Shown here: positions 26,914 to 36,739 of the stretch, in pieces
Numbering within the stretch: position 1 is the stretch's first letter
How the letters are laid out: the number at the start of each line of letters is the position of its first letter
NCBI RefSeq assembly: GCF_030380735.1
Contig: NZ_JAUDRZ010000009.1
Coordinates: 62,001 to 126,000, forward strand
Length of the DNA stretch: 64,000 nucleotides
Reading direction: 5' to 3'
Source of the DNA: Rhizobium sp. S152
Lineage (GTDB): Bacteria; Pseudomonadota; Alphaproteobacteria; Rhizobiales; Rhizobiaceae
Notes under the pieces: model-generated
What the model was told of the DNA's origin: nothing
The model's database searches: none
What the model saw: the letters and a program-made list of their open reading frames with translations, nothing else
Position numbers and translations under genes: made by a program

Positions 26914-27466
26914 GCGTCTCGCTCCGATAAAGTGCCGCCAATGACTTCAGGGCGCGGTGCAGCGCGACCCGCACGGCCCCCTCGCTCATCTTCAGCCGCG
27001 CGGCCGTTTCGCGAATGCTTTCCCCCTTGATCGAGATCGAGCGGACGATGTCGCGCTGCGGATCCTTCAGGCGGTTGAGCAGGTGCTCGACATCCAGCCG
27101 GTCGGTGGCGTCGGTCCGGTCTTCCGCCTGCAACGTCGCCATCACGTCCTCGATCGGTACGTCCACATGACGGCCGCGCCGGCGCAGGCTGTCGATCATC
27201 TTGTTGCGGACGATGGCCGAGAGCCACGGGCCGATGGGGCGAGCCGGATCCCACGTGCCGCGTTTCAGGTGGACGGCGAGCAGCACCTCCTGCACGATGT
27301 CCTCCGCCTCGCTGACCGGCGCGCCGAACTGCTGCGCCCGCCGTCGTGCCATGGCGCGGAGATGCGGCACCACCGCTTCGAGAAAGCGGTGATAGGCTTG
27401 GCGGTCGCCAGAAAGCGCGCGGCGCATCCATTCAGCCCATTCCTCTTCGCGTTGCGAATTCGTCAC
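26900..27466 (-). CDS. RNA polymerase sigma factor, ECF subfamily (SigF-like)
   Basis: A 188-residue ECF sigma factor. Region 2 includes EAEDIVQEVLLAVHLKRGTW and WLSAIVRNKMIDSLRRRGR; region 4 is DIVRSISIKGESIRETAARL to GAVRVALHRALKSL. There is no anti-sigma domain in the protein. The GTG start at 27466 begins a good N-terminal helix. The overlapping NrsF partner identifies it as the Caulobacter SigF-like group. A promoter-like sequence GTAACA-N16-CGTA just upstream suggests autoregulation. Confidence 0.9.
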   Translation of the reverse strand: MTNSQREEEWAEWMRRALSGDRQAYHRFLEAVVPHLRAMARRRAQQFGAPVSEAEDIVQEVLLAVHLKRGTWDPARPIGPWLSAIVRNKMIDSLRRRGRHVDVPIEDVMATLQAEDRTDATDRLDVEHLLNRLKDPQRDIVRSISIKGESIRETAARLKMSEGAVRVALHRALKSLAALYRSETREDR

Positions 27467-27480
27467 CCGTTACGATCCCC

Positions 27481-27506
27481 TACGAAGCGGAAGACGTCAT
27501 TGTTAC
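27481..27506 (-). promoter_or_regulatory. Putative SigF-type ECF promoter of the sigma/nrsF operon
   Basis: On the minus strand: GTAACA, 16 bases, CGTA, ending 15 bases before the GTG start. It is close to the GTAACC-N16-CGAA consensus I recall for Caulobacter SigF. Confidence 0.62.
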
Positions 27507-27619
27507 CGGCATCGGCGATTTTCTGGTTCTCGGCTGAAAAACAGTCGCCAAACCTTTTCCTCCGCCGTGCGCGGCGCGGCAAGGGGCGAAAGCGAAAATC
27601 GTTACGGCTGCAAATTGTC

Positions 27620-27952
27620 TCAGCGAACCGGCTGGTAGTGGCCGCGCAGTGGAACTTGACTGCCGGTGCTGATGACGCCGTCGCGGTCGCAGACATAGAC
27701 GAGCGTCGGCATGCCGCCGGAGCGGAAGATCTGGTCGTAGCGGCGGCGGACCTCGCGGGTTTCCGTCCGGCATTTGAAGTCCTGCTCGGTCGTGGCGTCG
27801 GCCTGCGCTTTGACGCCAGGGAGATTGGCGTAGGGGTAGGTGGACTGCACGCGCGCTTCGCCCGCCCGTTTCCAGTCGGTGGCAAAGCCGCTGGTGGGAA
27901 CCGTGGCCGAGGAAAAGGCCAGCAGAGCCAGGAAGATCGTCGCAAACCGCAT
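27620..27952 (-). CDS. Hypothetical exported protein
   Basis: A 110-residue protein with signal peptide (MRFATIFLALLAFSSATVP, cleavage near GFA-TDW). The mature part has two cysteines (DFKCRTE and YVCDRDG), a charged middle section with REVRRRYDQIF, and a C-terminal LRGHYQPVR. ATG 27952 is preceded by GAAGGTG. I do not recognise the family. It lies upstream of, and on the same strand as, the ECF sigma gene but is separated by its promoter-like site. The two cysteines could form a periplasmic disulfide. Confidence 0.72.
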   Translation of the reverse strand: MRFATIFLALLAFSSATVPTSGFATDWKRAGEARVQSTYPYANLPGVKAQADATTEQDFKCRTETREVRRRYDQIFRSGGMPTLVYVCDRDGVISTGSQVPLRGHYQPVR

Positions 27953-28067
27953 GTCTACACCTTCGCCGGGAGACCGGCACCTCAATATGACAGTTGATGT
28001 AGGCGCGCCCGGCCACCGCATCAAGCGAAGCCGGGAGCTATTGGCCGTCCATCGCGCAAACGTGACC

Positions 28068-29702
28068 TCAGGCGGGACGGCGGATGTAGCTTCTGACGAC
28101 AGGGTGGGAAAATAGGCTGGCGAGGATGGCGAAGCCGGCGCCGACCGCGAATCCGGCGAACAATCCGCCCAGCAATCCGGCGATCAACATCATCTTCTTG
28201 CTCGGCCCGTCCGCCTTCACGGGCACTTCCGCCTTCGAGATGACGCGGATGTTGCTGCGCGACAGGTTCTGCTCCTCGCTTGTCTGTCCCGAGCGCTTCA
28301 GCACCGTCTCGTAGATTTCGCGTGCGGCCGTTGCCTTGCGCTGCAGTTCGTTCAGGCCGACCTGCTTGTCGGAGCTGTCGACCTGCAGGGCCTTCTGCAC
28401 CGCCAGCTCCTTGGAAATCGCGTCCTCGGCTTTTTTCGCCTGCTCGTAATCGGCGCGCGCCGAGCTCACCAGCCGCTGTAGTTCGCCCCTGATTTCATCG
28501 CCCACGCTCTTCAGCGACGAGCGCGCGGCCTGCAGGCGCGGGTGGCGGGCGCCCATCTGGCTTTCCAGGCTGCCGACGATCGCCGCCTGCGTCGAATATT
28601 GCTGGCGCAGCGTCGCAAGGGCGGTCGAAACCCCGCCGCCGTCCTGCTGGTTGCCGCCGACCACATCGTCGAAGCTGAGATTGGCCGCCGCATCCGCCCG
28701 GGTCTTCGCCTGGATGGTCTTGTCCTGCGCGGTCACCAGCAGCGCGTTCAGCGACGCCAGGCGCTGGTCGGAGATCAGTCCGTTCTGCGTCGAGGCCATG
28801 TCGTTGTCGGCGCGGTAGGTCTCGACCGCCTGCTCGGCTTCTTGCACCTTGCTGCGCAATTCGTTGAGACGGCTGTCGAGCGCGCTGGACGTGTCCTCGT
28901 AGAGACCGGTGGAGGCGGTGCTCTCTTCCTGCAGGAAGGAGGCGACCACCTGGTTGGCGAGCCGTGCCGATTTTTCCGGATCGTGCGTCGTCGCCGTCAG
29001 CGACACCACGTAGGTGCCGGTCTGGCGGGTGATCAAGAGCGATTTCTGCAGCGCTCCGATGACGGCGGCGTTGTCGGCGCGCCCACCGGTAAAATCTGGG
29101 TCCTGGTCGAGCTTCATCGCGTCCGCCACGCGGGCGAGCACATTGCCCGAGGTCAGGATCTGTACCTGGCTGTCGATCAGGGCCGAGATCATCTCCGGCG
29201 AGACCGTGGCGGATTGCGTCGTCGGATCGGCAAGCCCGACCTGCCGTGGATCGAAATAGAGGCTGGTTCCGGCCGTGAACTTCTGCGGCAGCATCGGCAG
29301 CGCGGCTGCACCGGCAAGCGCGCCGAGCGCCGAGAGGCCGAGAACGATCAGCCGACGTCGCCAGATCGCATCGACGATCGAGCGCAGATCGAGCAGCGGC
29401 TGGCTTTCTTGAAGTTCCTCTCGAGGCGCGGCGACGGGCGCGATGCCGGCGATGCCTGGCTCGACCGGCGCTTCGATCGGCGCCTCATGTCGCGCCGGTT
29501 CGACCGGCGGGCGAGGGGGCGCCGGCTCGGCGACCTCGGGTATCATCGATGCCGGAGTTGGCTTCGCGGGCACGAAATCGGATGGTCTGAGCACAGGGCT
29601 GCGTGCACCGGTGTCTTCCGGTGTTTGCGAGGGCTCATAGCTGCGCCATTGCGGCAGCCGGCTCACCCTGTTCCTGTCATATTGACTCATGCGCGCGCTC
29701 AT
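28068..29702 (-). CDS. Wzz/GumC family polysaccharide export/chain-length protein
   Basis: A 544-residue inner-membrane protein. A proline-rich N-terminal tail (about 100 residues) is followed by a Wzz domain with first membrane helix at LIVLGLSALGALAGAAALP, a long periplasmic coiled-coil region (LNELRSKVQEAEQAVETYR and further), and a second helix near the C-terminus (MMLIAGLLGGLFAGFAVGAG). There is no C-terminal BY-kinase domain, so it is a polysaccharide co-polymerase without kinase. An ATG at 29690 is an alternative start. It is divergent from the GH5 and polymerase-like genes, forming a polysaccharide cluster. Confidence 0.86.
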   Translation of the reverse strand: MSARMSQYDRNRVSRLPQWRSYEPSQTPEDTGARSPVLRPSDFVPAKPTPASMIPEVAEPAPPRPPVEPARHEAPIEAPVEPGIAGIAPVAAPREELQESQPLLDLRSIVDAIWRRRLIVLGLSALGALAGAAALPMLPQKFTAGTSLYFDPRQVGLADPTTQSATVSPEMISALIDSQVQILTSGNVLARVADAMKLDQDPDFTGGRADNAAVIGALQKSLLITRQTGTYVVSLTATTHDPEKSARLANQVVASFLQEESTASTGLYEDTSSALDSRLNELRSKVQEAEQAVETYRADNDMASTQNGLISDQRLASLNALLVTAQDKTIQAKTRADAAANLSFDDVVGGNQQDGGGVSTALATLRQQYSTQAAIVGSLESQMGARHPRLQAARSSLKSVGDEIRGELQRLVSSARADYEQAKKAEDAISKELAVQKALQVDSSDKQVGLNELQRKATAAREIYETVLKRSGQTSEEQNLSRSNIRVISKAEVPVKADGPSKKMMLIAGLLGGLFAGFAVGAGFAILASLFSHPVVRSYIRRPA

Positions 29703-29751
29703 TGGCCGCCGTCGAGGGCGGGGATCGCCGGCAACTTTAGAAATCCTTAGC

Positions 29752-29764
29752 TAACGGACCGTTA
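29752..29764. promoter_or_regulatory. Palindrome in divergent polysaccharide promoter
   Basis: TAACGG-A-CCGTTA, a perfect dyad inside a longer CTTA...TAAG symmetry, placed midway between GumC-like and GH5 genes (about 50 bases from each start). A shared operator is plausible; the binding protein is unknown. Confidence 0.45.
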
Positions 29765-29812
29765 AGATGCAGGTCTGTAGGACGGACGCGCACATTTCGC
29801 ACGAACACGGAA

Positions 29813-30883
29813 ATGAAATCCATGACAGCCAGCTCCTCATCGTGGCGACGCCTGGCGGCGATAGCTGTGGCCATCCTTCCGCTGCATGCGGGCATCGCCG
29901 AGGCCGCCGGCCCGTGCCTGCGCGGCATCAATCTCTCCGGCGCCGAGTTCGGCGAGCCCGGCGGCGAGGTCTTCAAGGCCTATGCCTATCCCACCGAAGA
30001 CACGATCGGCTATTTCGCCAGGAAGGGCATGAATACGGTTCGCTTGCCGTTCCTATGGGAACGGCTGCAGCCCAAGCTCGGCGAACCGCTCGATGAGGAT
30101 GAGCTGAAGCGCATCAAGGATACGGTCGATCTGCTGCGCCAGCGCCATCTGACCATCATTCTCGACCCGCACAATTATGCATCCTACAACAAGACGAAGA
30201 TCGGCACGCCGCCCGTCACCAACTCGGCCTTCGCGGAATTTTGGGCGCGGCTGGCGGTCGAGTTCGCCGACCAGAAGGATGTCGTTTTCGGGCTGATGAA
30301 CGAGCCCAACGACATCGACACCGACGTCTGGCTGAAGGCCGCGAACGCCGCGATCCGTACCATTCGCGCTGCCGGGGCGAACAACCTCATCCTGGTGCCG
30401 GGCAACCGATGGACCGGCGCTCATTCCTGGATGGCCGATGGCGCCGGCGGCGCCAATGGCGTCGTCATGCTTGGTATCCGCGACCCACGCAACAATTTCG
30501 CCTACGAGGTCCACCAGTATTTCGACGAGGATTCCTCAGGCACGCACGCCGAATGCTCCGGCAACGACAAGGCGCGCGCGGCGATCGGGCAGATGACGGA
30601 TTGGGGCCGCAAGAACGGCAAGAGGTTGTTCCTCGGCGAGTTCGGCGTCTCCCAGGATGCCGCCTGCATCACCGGTCTCTCGGCCGTTCTCGGCGACATC
30701 CAGAACAATGGCGATGTCTGGCTCGGCTGGAGCTACTGGGTCGCCGGCGACTGGTGGCCGGAAGACGAAACGCTGAACGTCCAGCCGCATGAGGGGCGCG
30801 AGCGCAAGCAGATGAAGGCGCTGGAGATGGCCGCGAAGGCGCCGAGGCCGCCCAAATCCGCCTGCAAACTGTCGGTGGAGTGA
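29813..30883 (+). CDS. Secreted glycoside hydrolase family 5 (cellulase-type)
   Basis: About 356 residues with a signal peptide (cleavage near IAEAA-GPC). The GH5 fold is indicated by LRGINLSGAEFG, MNTVRLPFLWERLQP and ILDPHNY. The acid/base is E164 in LMNEPND and the nucleophile E276 in LFLGEFGVS. An ATG at 29822 has better ribosome-binding-site spacing and may be the real start. The gene overlaps the following polymerase-like gene and is divergent from GumC, so it probably trims or edits an exported beta-glucan-type polysaccharide rather than degrading food cellulose. Confidence 0.88.
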   Translation: MKSMTASSSSWRRLAAIAVAILPLHAGIAEAAGPCLRGINLSGAEFGEPGGEVFKAYAYPTEDTIGYFARKGMNTVRLPFLWERLQPKLGEPLDEDELKRIKDTVDLLRQRHLTIILDPHNYASYNKTKIGTPPVTNSAFAEFWARLAVEFADQKDVVFGLMNEPNDIDTDVWLKAANAAIRTIRAAGANNLILVPGNRWTGAHSWMADGAGGANGVVMLGIRDPRNNFAYEVHQYFDEDSSGTHAECSGNDKARAAIGQMTDWGRKNGKRLFLGEFGVSQDAACITGLSAVLGDIQNNGDVWLGWSYWVAGDWWPEDETLNVQPHEGRERKQMKALEMAAKAPRPPKSACKLSVE

Positions 30884-30888
30884 CCGGC

Positions 30889-32151
30889 ATGGGCAAGCGG
30901 GACGAGGCGGAGAAGGAACCGATCGACTACGCCATCCTGGCCGTCGGCGTGCTCGGTGTGACCTACAACGCCATTCTCGCCTTCATCAACCACAACATCA
31001 TACCGCTCGCGCCCGCCCACGTCGTGCTGAGCGAAATCCTGCTGCTCGCTTTCAGCTTCGCCTATATCCTGAAGAAGGGTCTCTACGAGGAGGACCTTGC
31101 CCCGCTCGGCTATCTCCTTGCCACCGTCTTCCTCACCGTCTTCGTGATGGCGATTAACCGGGCGGGCTATATCGATCATCTCCGCAACGTCCTGATCATC
31201 TTCGCCTTCGTCGTCATGGGTCGCTGGACCAACGAGCGAACGCTGAAGCTCACCTTCAAGCTCTGCTGCCTGGCGGTGCTGGCAGCCCTCGTCTGCGAGA
31301 TCATCTCGACGCCCGCCTATGTCGCCCTGTTTCATCCCGCCGAATACTTCCAGAACACCCGCGGCGTGCCTCCCGCCACCTATAGCGACAGCGGCCTGTT
31401 TCGCGGCGCGCTCGGCTTCGAGGGCCGCTTTTCCTTCGGGCTGATCGACCATCGCTCCTCGTCGATCTTCCTGGAGCAGGTGTCGCTCGCCAATTTCTGC
31501 GGCGTCATGGTCATCTATCTCGTCAGTTTCGCCAACCGGCTCAGCCTGTTCGACCGCCTGATCTTCATCTCCACCGTCGTGCTCATTCTCGTCACCAACG
31601 ACACCCGCACCATGCTGATCTTCACCATCGTCAGCGCCATGGGATATGTGATCTATCCCTATGTGCCGAAGATCTGCGATTTTCTGATGATGCCCGCAAT
31701 CGTGCTTGTCGGCTTCGTCATCCACGCCTTCAGGCCGGATGCCCACGAGGACGACTTCGTCGGCCGCATCAGTGGCACCGTCCGCAACATCATGGATATG
31801 GATCTGGCGGCGACCCTTGGGCTGGAGCTCGAGAAAGCCACCACCTTCGTCGACAGCGGCTATGTCTATATCACCTACGGCGCCACCATCTTCGGCCTCA
31901 TTCTCTTCTGGCTGTTCGTGTCGTTCTATCCCGCCGGTCGCACACCGAACCAGAAGCGCCTCTGCCACGCGGTCTCGCTCTTCATGTTCCTCAACCTGAT
32001 GATCGGCTCCACCGCAATCTTCTCGATGAAGACGGCCGGCCTCGTCTGGTTGCTGGTCGGCTTCCTCAAGGTCAACGAAGGCGCCACGGCGGGGATACGC
32101 GTTTCGACGCCGCAGGCGGAACGGAATTCATTGCGATCTGCCCTAAGCTGA
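30889..32151 (+). CDS. Polysaccharide polymerase-like multi-pass membrane protein
   Basis: About 420 residues with ten or more hydrophobic segments and a large loop (residues about 145-195, with GLFRGALGFEGRFSFGLIDHR), the general look of Wzy/ExoQ/O-antigen ligase proteins. ATG 30889 has GGTGGAG eight bases upstream; a GTG at 30880 overlapping the GH5 stop is the alternative. Context (GumC-like, GH5) supports a polymerase for an exopolysaccharide. Sequence motifs in this class are weak, so the call is mainly topology plus neighbourhood. Confidence 0.68.
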   Translation: MGKRDEAEKEPIDYAILAVGVLGVTYNAILAFINHNIIPLAPAHVVLSEILLLAFSFAYILKKGLYEEDLAPLGYLLATVFLTVFVMAINRAGYIDHLRNVLIIFAFVVMGRWTNERTLKLTFKLCCLAVLAALVCEIISTPAYVALFHPAEYFQNTRGVPPATYSDSGLFRGALGFEGRFSFGLIDHRSSSIFLEQVSLANFCGVMVIYLVSFANRLSLFDRLIFISTVVLILVTNDTRTMLIFTIVSAMGYVIYPYVPKICDFLMMPAIVLVGFVIHAFRPDAHEDDFVGRISGTVRNIMDMDLAATLGLELEKATTFVDSGYVYITYGATIFGLILFWLFVSFYPAGRTPNQKRLCHAVSLFMFLNLMIGSTAIFSMKTAGLVWLLVGFLKVNEGATAGIRVSTPQAERNSLRSALS

Positions 32152-32287
32152 TGGTGACGACGAGGGAGGCCGGCCGAACGGCGTCGTTCGTGAAAATCGA
32201 CACGGTGACAAAACGCTTGGCTTGCTTGCCGGCTTCGCTTTGATCTAAGCAGGCTGCGCGGCCGGTGCCGAAGAGGGAATGTGACGC

Positions 32288-33175
32288 ATGACGACGAAAT
32301 ATGTACTGACGGTAGCCTGCAAGTCGAAGCGCGGCATCGTTGCGGCGATCTCCAGCTATCTGGCCGAGCAGGGCTGCAACATCATCGACTCCAGCCAGTT
32401 CGACGATCTCTCGACCGGCATGTTCTTCACCCGCGTCAGCTTCATATCGGAAGAAGGCGTCGCCCTCGACGCGATCCGCGAAGGCTTCAAGCCGATCGCC
32501 GAGAAATTCGAGATGACCTCCGAAATCCACGATGGCGATCAGCGCATGAAAGTGCTGCTGATGGTCTCGCGTTTCGGCCACTGCCTCAACGATCTCCTTT
32601 ATCGCTGGAAGATCGGTGCGCTGCCGATCGACATCGTCGGCGTCATCTCCAACCACTTCGACTACCAGAAGGTCGTCGTCAATCACGATATCCCGTTCCA
32701 CCACATCAAGGTGACCAAGGAAAACAAGCCGCAGGCCGAAGCGCAGATCATGCAGATCGTCGAATCGACCGGCACCGAACTCATCGTGTTGGCCCGCTAC
32801 ATGCAGGTCCTGTCGGACGCCATGTGCCAGAAGATGTCCGGACGCATCATCAATATCCACCACTCCTTCCTGCCGAGCTTCAAGGGCGCGAACCCATACA
32901 AGCAGGCCTATGAGCGGGGCGTGAAGCTGATCGGCGCGACGGCGCACTACGTCACCGCCGACCTCGACGAAGGCCCGATCATCGAGCAGGATACGGCCCG
33001 CATCACCCACGCGCAGTCGGCCGACGACTACGTCTCGATCGGCCGCGATGTCGAGAGCCAGGTTCTGGCCCGCGCCATCCACGCCCATATCCACCACCGC
33101 GTGTTCCTGAACGGCAACCGCACGGTTGTTTTCCCGGCGAGCCCGGGCAGCTACGCCTCCGAACGCATGGGCTGA
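32288..33175 (+). CDS. purU: Formyltetrahydrofolate deformylase
   Basis: A 295-residue enzyme that hydrolyses 10-formyl-THF to formate and THF. The N-terminal ACT domain (residues about 5-85, VLTVACKSKRGIVAAISSYL) senses amino acids. The catalytic formyltransferase-like domain has NHFDYQKVV, the conserved NIHHSFLPSFKGANPY and LDEGPIIEQD. The gene stands alone, with GAGGGA before the ATG. Its activity fits with one-carbon-producing demethylation pathways, such as the FAD/GcvT enzyme here, but the genes are far apart. Confidence 0.95.
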   Translation: MTTKYVLTVACKSKRGIVAAISSYLAEQGCNIIDSSQFDDLSTGMFFTRVSFISEEGVALDAIREGFKPIAEKFEMTSEIHDGDQRMKVLLMVSRFGHCLNDLLYRWKIGALPIDIVGVISNHFDYQKVVVNHDIPFHHIKVTKENKPQAEAQIMQIVESTGTELIVLARYMQVLSDAMCQKMSGRIINIHHSFLPSFKGANPYKQAYERGVKLIGATAHYVTADLDEGPIIEQDTARITHAQSADDYVSIGRDVESQVLARAIHAHIHHRVFLNGNRTVVFPASPGSYASERMG

Positions 33176-33290
33176 CGCCGCCTGCCGGCCGCTACCACTT
33201 TCGATTGATGCGACCCCATCCGGCTTGCCGGTAGTCAGTCCTCGATTATCTGCTTACTGTGCGGTAGCGAATCGCTCGGCGGGGGGTGCC

Positions 33291-36218
33291 ATGACCGATG
33301 AAGTGCTTGCTCAACGGCTCGAGTTGCCGCGCCCGGATGTGACCGCGGCGGAAGCGGGCGAGATATTGCAGTCGCGCTACGGTTTGTCCGGCGCGATCAG
33401 CGAACTCGGCAGCCAGCAGGACCGCAATTACCGCGTCGATACCGGCGAGCACCGCTATGTGCTGAAGATCTGCCACATGGCCTATGAGACCTTGGAGCTC
33501 GAGGCGCAGAACGCCGCGATCCGCCATATCGGCGAAAAGGAAGATGCCCCGCGCGTGCCCCGCATCGTTCCGTCGACGGATGGGCAGGACATCATTGCCG
33601 TCGGCGTCCGGGACGAGACTTTCCAGGTGCGGCTGCTCGAATATCTGGAAGGCGAGGGGCTCAACGAGCGGCGCCATCTGCCGCAGGCGTCGGTCGCGGC
33701 CCTCGGTTCGCTCTGCGCCCGGCTGGCGCTGGCATTGCAGGACTTCTCCCATCCCGGCCTCGACCGCAGCCTGCAGTGGGACTTGCGCCGCGCCGGTCCC
33801 GTCGCCGTCCAGCTGCTTTCGGCGATCAGCGACAGCGCCGCGCGCGACCGCATTGCCAAGACCATGGTCGCTGCCGTCCGCCGCATCCAGCCGCTGGCGC
33901 CCATGTTGCGGCTGCAGGCCGTGCACCACGACGTCACCGGCGACAATGTCGTCAGCCACCGCGACGCCAGGGGCCGGCTGATCCCGGATGGCGTGATCGA
34001 TTTCGGCGATATCATCCGAGGCTGGCTGGTGGGCGATCTCGCCGTCACCTGCGCCTCCCTGCTGCATCAGGCCGATGGCGACCCGCTCTACATCCTGCCA
34101 GCGGTCAAGGCTTATCATGCGGCCTATCCACTGACCCCGGAGGAGCTCAAGGCGCTCTGGCCGCTGATCGTCGCCCGCGCCGTGATCCTGGTCGCCAGCA
34201 GCGAGCAGCAGATCTCCATCGATCCCGAGAACGATTACGTTCGCGGCAATCTCGAGCTTGAGCGCCGCATCTTCGATACCGCCATGTCGGTGCCGTTCGA
34301 GCTGATGGAAACCGCGATCGTCCAGGCGGCCACTGGCGAAGCGCTGCCGCTCGACACCGATGGCTGGCAGTCGCTGTTACCGGAAATCGATCCAGCAAGC
34401 ATCGCCTATGTCGATCTCAGTGTTCAGAGCCCGCATTTCATCGCCGGCAACTGGACGCAGGCCGATATGGACTGGCGTCTTCTTGCCCGCGCCGCCACTG
34501 AGACCGGCACCGCCGCGACGCGCTATGGCGAATACCGCCTGTCGCGCGCCAATCTCTACGGCGCGCGCGCGCCCAAGACCCATGCCCTGCACGCCGATAT
34601 CTGCCTGCCCGCCGGCAGCGCGATCGCCGCTCCCTTCGCCGGCAGCATTGAGTGGCGTAGCCAGCATCTGGCGCTCGTCGGCGAGGCCGTCACCCTTCAT
34701 CTCGACGGGCTGGACCTGTCGTTGGAGGACGGTGCGGAGGTCGAGGCCGGACAGTCGATTGGTGTCGTCTCCGGCGAAGCCTCGTCCCTCGGCGGCCTTC
34801 GCGTCCAGCTCTCACGCCTGTCGAGCGCCGAGCCGCCGCTGTTTTGCGCCGCCCACGAAGTGCCCGCCTGGTCGGCGCTCTGCCCATCCCCCGCAGCCCT
34901 TCTCGGCAGCGGCGTCGAGGCGCCCGCGCCGCAAAGCGCGGCCCTCTTCGATATCAGGCAACGCCATCTGGCGAGCCCGCAGAAGAACTATTACGATCTG
35001 CCGCCGCAGATGGAGCGCGGCTGGAAGGAGCACATGTACGATGTCGAGGGCCGCGCCTATCTCGACATGGTCAACAACGTCACCATCCTCGGCCACGGGC
35101 ATCCCAGGCTTGCCGAAGCGATCGGCGAGCAATGGCTGAAGCTCAACACCAATTCGCGCTTCCACTACGAATCGCTCGCGGCGTTCTCGGAGCGTCTGGC
35201 ATCATTGGCACCCGAAGGACTGGACACGGTCTTCCTGGTCAACAGCGGTTCGGAGGCCAACGATCTGGCGCTGCGGCTTGCCTGGGCGCACACGGGCGCT
35301 CGGCATATGCTGTGCCTTCTGGAGGCCTATCACGGCTGGTCGGTGGCAAGCGACGCCGTCTCGACCTCGATCGCCGATAATCCGCAGGCGCTGACGACCC
35401 GCCCCGAGTGGGTTCATGCCGTCGTCTCGCCCAATACCTATCGCGGCGAGTTCCGGGGTCCCGATTCGGCTGGCGATTACCTGGAAACGGTGGTTCCGGT
35501 TCTCGAGGCCATCGATTTCAGGGAGGGCAAGCTCGCCGGCTTCATTGCCGAATCGGTCTATGGCAATGCCGGCGGCATCGCGTTGCCGGAAGGCTATCTT
35601 GCAGGCGTCTATGGCCAGGTGCGTGCCCGTGGCGGTCTTTGCATCGCAGACGAGGTGCAGGTCGGCTATGGCCGGCTCGGGCATCACTTCTGGGGCTTCG
35701 AACAACAGGGCGTGGTGCCCGATATCATCACCATCGCCAAGGGCATGGGCAACGGCCACCCGCTTGGCGCCGTGATCACGACGAAGGCGATTGCGCAGTC
35801 GCTGGAAAAGGAAGGCTATTTCTTCTCCTCGTCGGGCGGCAGCCCGGTGAGCTGCGTCGCGGGCATGACGGTTCTCGACATCATGGCCGAGGAAAGCCTG
35901 CAGGACAACGCCCGCCTGGTCGGCGATCATCTCAAGGGCCGTCTCGTGGCGCTTCTCGATCGGTACCCTATCGCCGGCGCCCTCCATGGCATGGGTCTCT
36001 ATCTCGGCCTGGAGTTCGTTCGCGACAGGACGACGCTCGAGCCGGCGATCCAGGAGACGGCAGCGATCTGCGATCGGCTGCTCGATCTCGGCGTCATCAT
36101 GCAGCCGACCGGCGATCACCTCAATGTGTTGAAGATCAAGCCGCCGCTATGCCTGACCATCGAAAGCGCCGATTTCTTCTCGGACATGCTGGAAAAGGTA
36201 CTCTCCGAAGGCTGGTGA
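33291..36218 (+). CDS. Fusion: APH/hydroxylysine-kinase-like domain, M23-like domain, class III aminotransferase-fold phospho-lyase
   Basis: A 975-residue three-part protein. Residues 1 to about 370 form an APH-type kinase with [11 protein letters not shown] and GVIDFGDI around 212-245. Residues about 430-525 resemble the M23/LytM beta fold ([16 protein letters not shown]) but lack an evident zinc H-x-H. Residues about 590-975 are a class III PLP enzyme with [16 protein letters not shown] and PLP lysine K817 in [13 protein letters not shown]. Kinase plus this aminotransferase type recalls hydroxylysine kinase with phosphohydroxylysine or ethanolamine-phosphate phospho-lyase, so it may phosphorylate an amino alcohol and then eliminate phosphate and ammonia. 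Start is at ATG 33291 after GGGGGG. Confidence 0.87.
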   Translation: MTDEVLAQRLELPRPDVTAAEAGEILQSRYGLSGAISELGSQQDRNYRVDTGEHRYVLKICHMAYETLELEAQNAAIRHIGEKEDAPRVPRIVPSTDGQDIIAVGVRDETFQVRLLEYLEGEGLNERRHLPQASVAALGSLCARLALALQDFSHPGLDRSLQWDLRRAGPVAVQLLSAISDSAARDRIAKTMVAAVRRIQPLAPMLRLQAVHHDVTGDNVVSHRDARGRLIPDGVIDFGDIIRGWLVGDLAVTCASLLHQADGDPLYILPAVKAYHAAYPLTPEELKALWPLIVARAVILVASSEQQISIDPENDYVRGNLELERRIFDTAMSVPFELMETAIVQAATGEALPLDTDGWQSLLPEIDPASIAYVDLSVQSPHFIAGNWTQADMDWRLLARAATETGTAATRYGEYRLSRANLYGARAPKTHALHADICLPAGSAIAAPFAGSIEWRSQHLALVGEAVTLHLDGLDLSLEDGAEVEAGQSIGVVSGEASSLGGLRVQLSRLSSAEPPLFCAAHEVPAWSALCPSPAALLGSGVEAPAPQSAALFDIRQRHLASPQKNYYDLPPQMERGWKEHMYDVEGRAYLDMVNNVTILGHGHPRLAEAIGEQWLKLNTNSRFHYESLAAFSERLASLAPEGLDTVFLVNSGSEANDLALRLAWAHTGARHMLCLLEAYHGWSVASDAVSTSIADNPQALTTRPEWVHAVVSPNTYRGEFRGPDSAGDYLETVVPVLEAIDFREGKLAGFIAESVYGNAGGIALPEGYLAGVYGQVRARGGLCIADEVQVGYGRLGHHFWGFEQQGVVPDIITIAKGMGNGHPLGAVITTKAIAQSLEKEGYFFSSSGGSPVSCVAGMTVLDIMAEESLQDNARLVGDHLKGRLVALLDRYPIAGALHGMGLYLGLEFVRDRTTLEPAIQETAAICDRLLDLGVIMQPTGDHLNVLKIKPPLCLTIESADFFSDMLEKVLSEGW

Positions 36219-36565
36219 TCGCCATATCAGCCGTTAACCATTTCGGTCATTTCGAGGCTTACGGTCTTTTAATCAAATGCCCCATTGCCGGAATCAGATG
36301 TGGTTCCTATGTCTGGCTGCGTGACGGACGATGCGTTTTCGACCGTCATCTGAATTGCACAAACACCTGCTAGGGTTGTTGCAAGCAAATCAGGTAAGTT
36401 GGAATGAAATTTTCCGGATCGTCGATATTTTGACACGTTTCGGAATATGTTTTCGAAGGATTGTCGCTTATTCTCTATCAATAGAGTAGATTATAAACGC
36501 AGTCATCACCGATCCGGGCGAGCCCGGATCATCAATCAAGCGCTGGACCAAGAAAGGGTCGAGAC
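36219..36565. other. Structured non-coding stretch before a short ORF
   Basis: About 350 bases, more AT-rich than its surroundings, with no convincing long ORF. It contains a perfect stem-loop at 36511-36530 (GATCCGGGC / GCCCGGATC) without a T tract. It could hold a promoter, a 5' leader or a small RNA for the short genes that follow. Confidence 0.5.
36511..36530 (+). promoter_or_regulatory. Perfect stem-loop in leader region
   Basis: Nine-base arms GATCCGGGC and GCCCGGATC separated by two bases (effective loop CGAG). It lies 36 bases before the short ORF at 36566. No T tract follows, so it is not a standard terminator of the upstream gene. Confidence 0.5.
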
Positions 36566-36661
36566 ATGACAGACATTGATATTCTCGCCGGCTTCCTTGG
36601 GCGTTCCGTGCTTGGCCATGACCGTCCGGGCGCCCTCTCCCGCCCGAACTGTCGAATGTGA
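36566..36661 (+). CDS. Possible 31-residue small protein or leader peptide
   Basis: ATG preceded by AAAGGG with good spacing; the product begins MTDIDILAGFLGRSVLGHD and ends RPNCRM. It lies between a stem-loop and the conserved-looking small gene at 36740. Composition is not obviously artefactual but length is too short for a confident call. Confidence 0.35.
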   Translation: MTDIDILAGFLGRSVLGHDRPGALSRPNCRM

Positions 36662-36739
36662 CCTTCGTCCCTCCTTCCACGGTTCAAGACAAGTCAATTC
36701 GCCATCGCCTGCGCAATCCGCGCGGCAGGAGTTCTACGC

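Noticed and set aside
36468..36680. A 70-codon minus-strand frame in the intergenic stretch
   Set aside because: No ribosome-binding site, it crosses the perfect stem-loop, and its product is low-complexity and arginine/glycine-rich.
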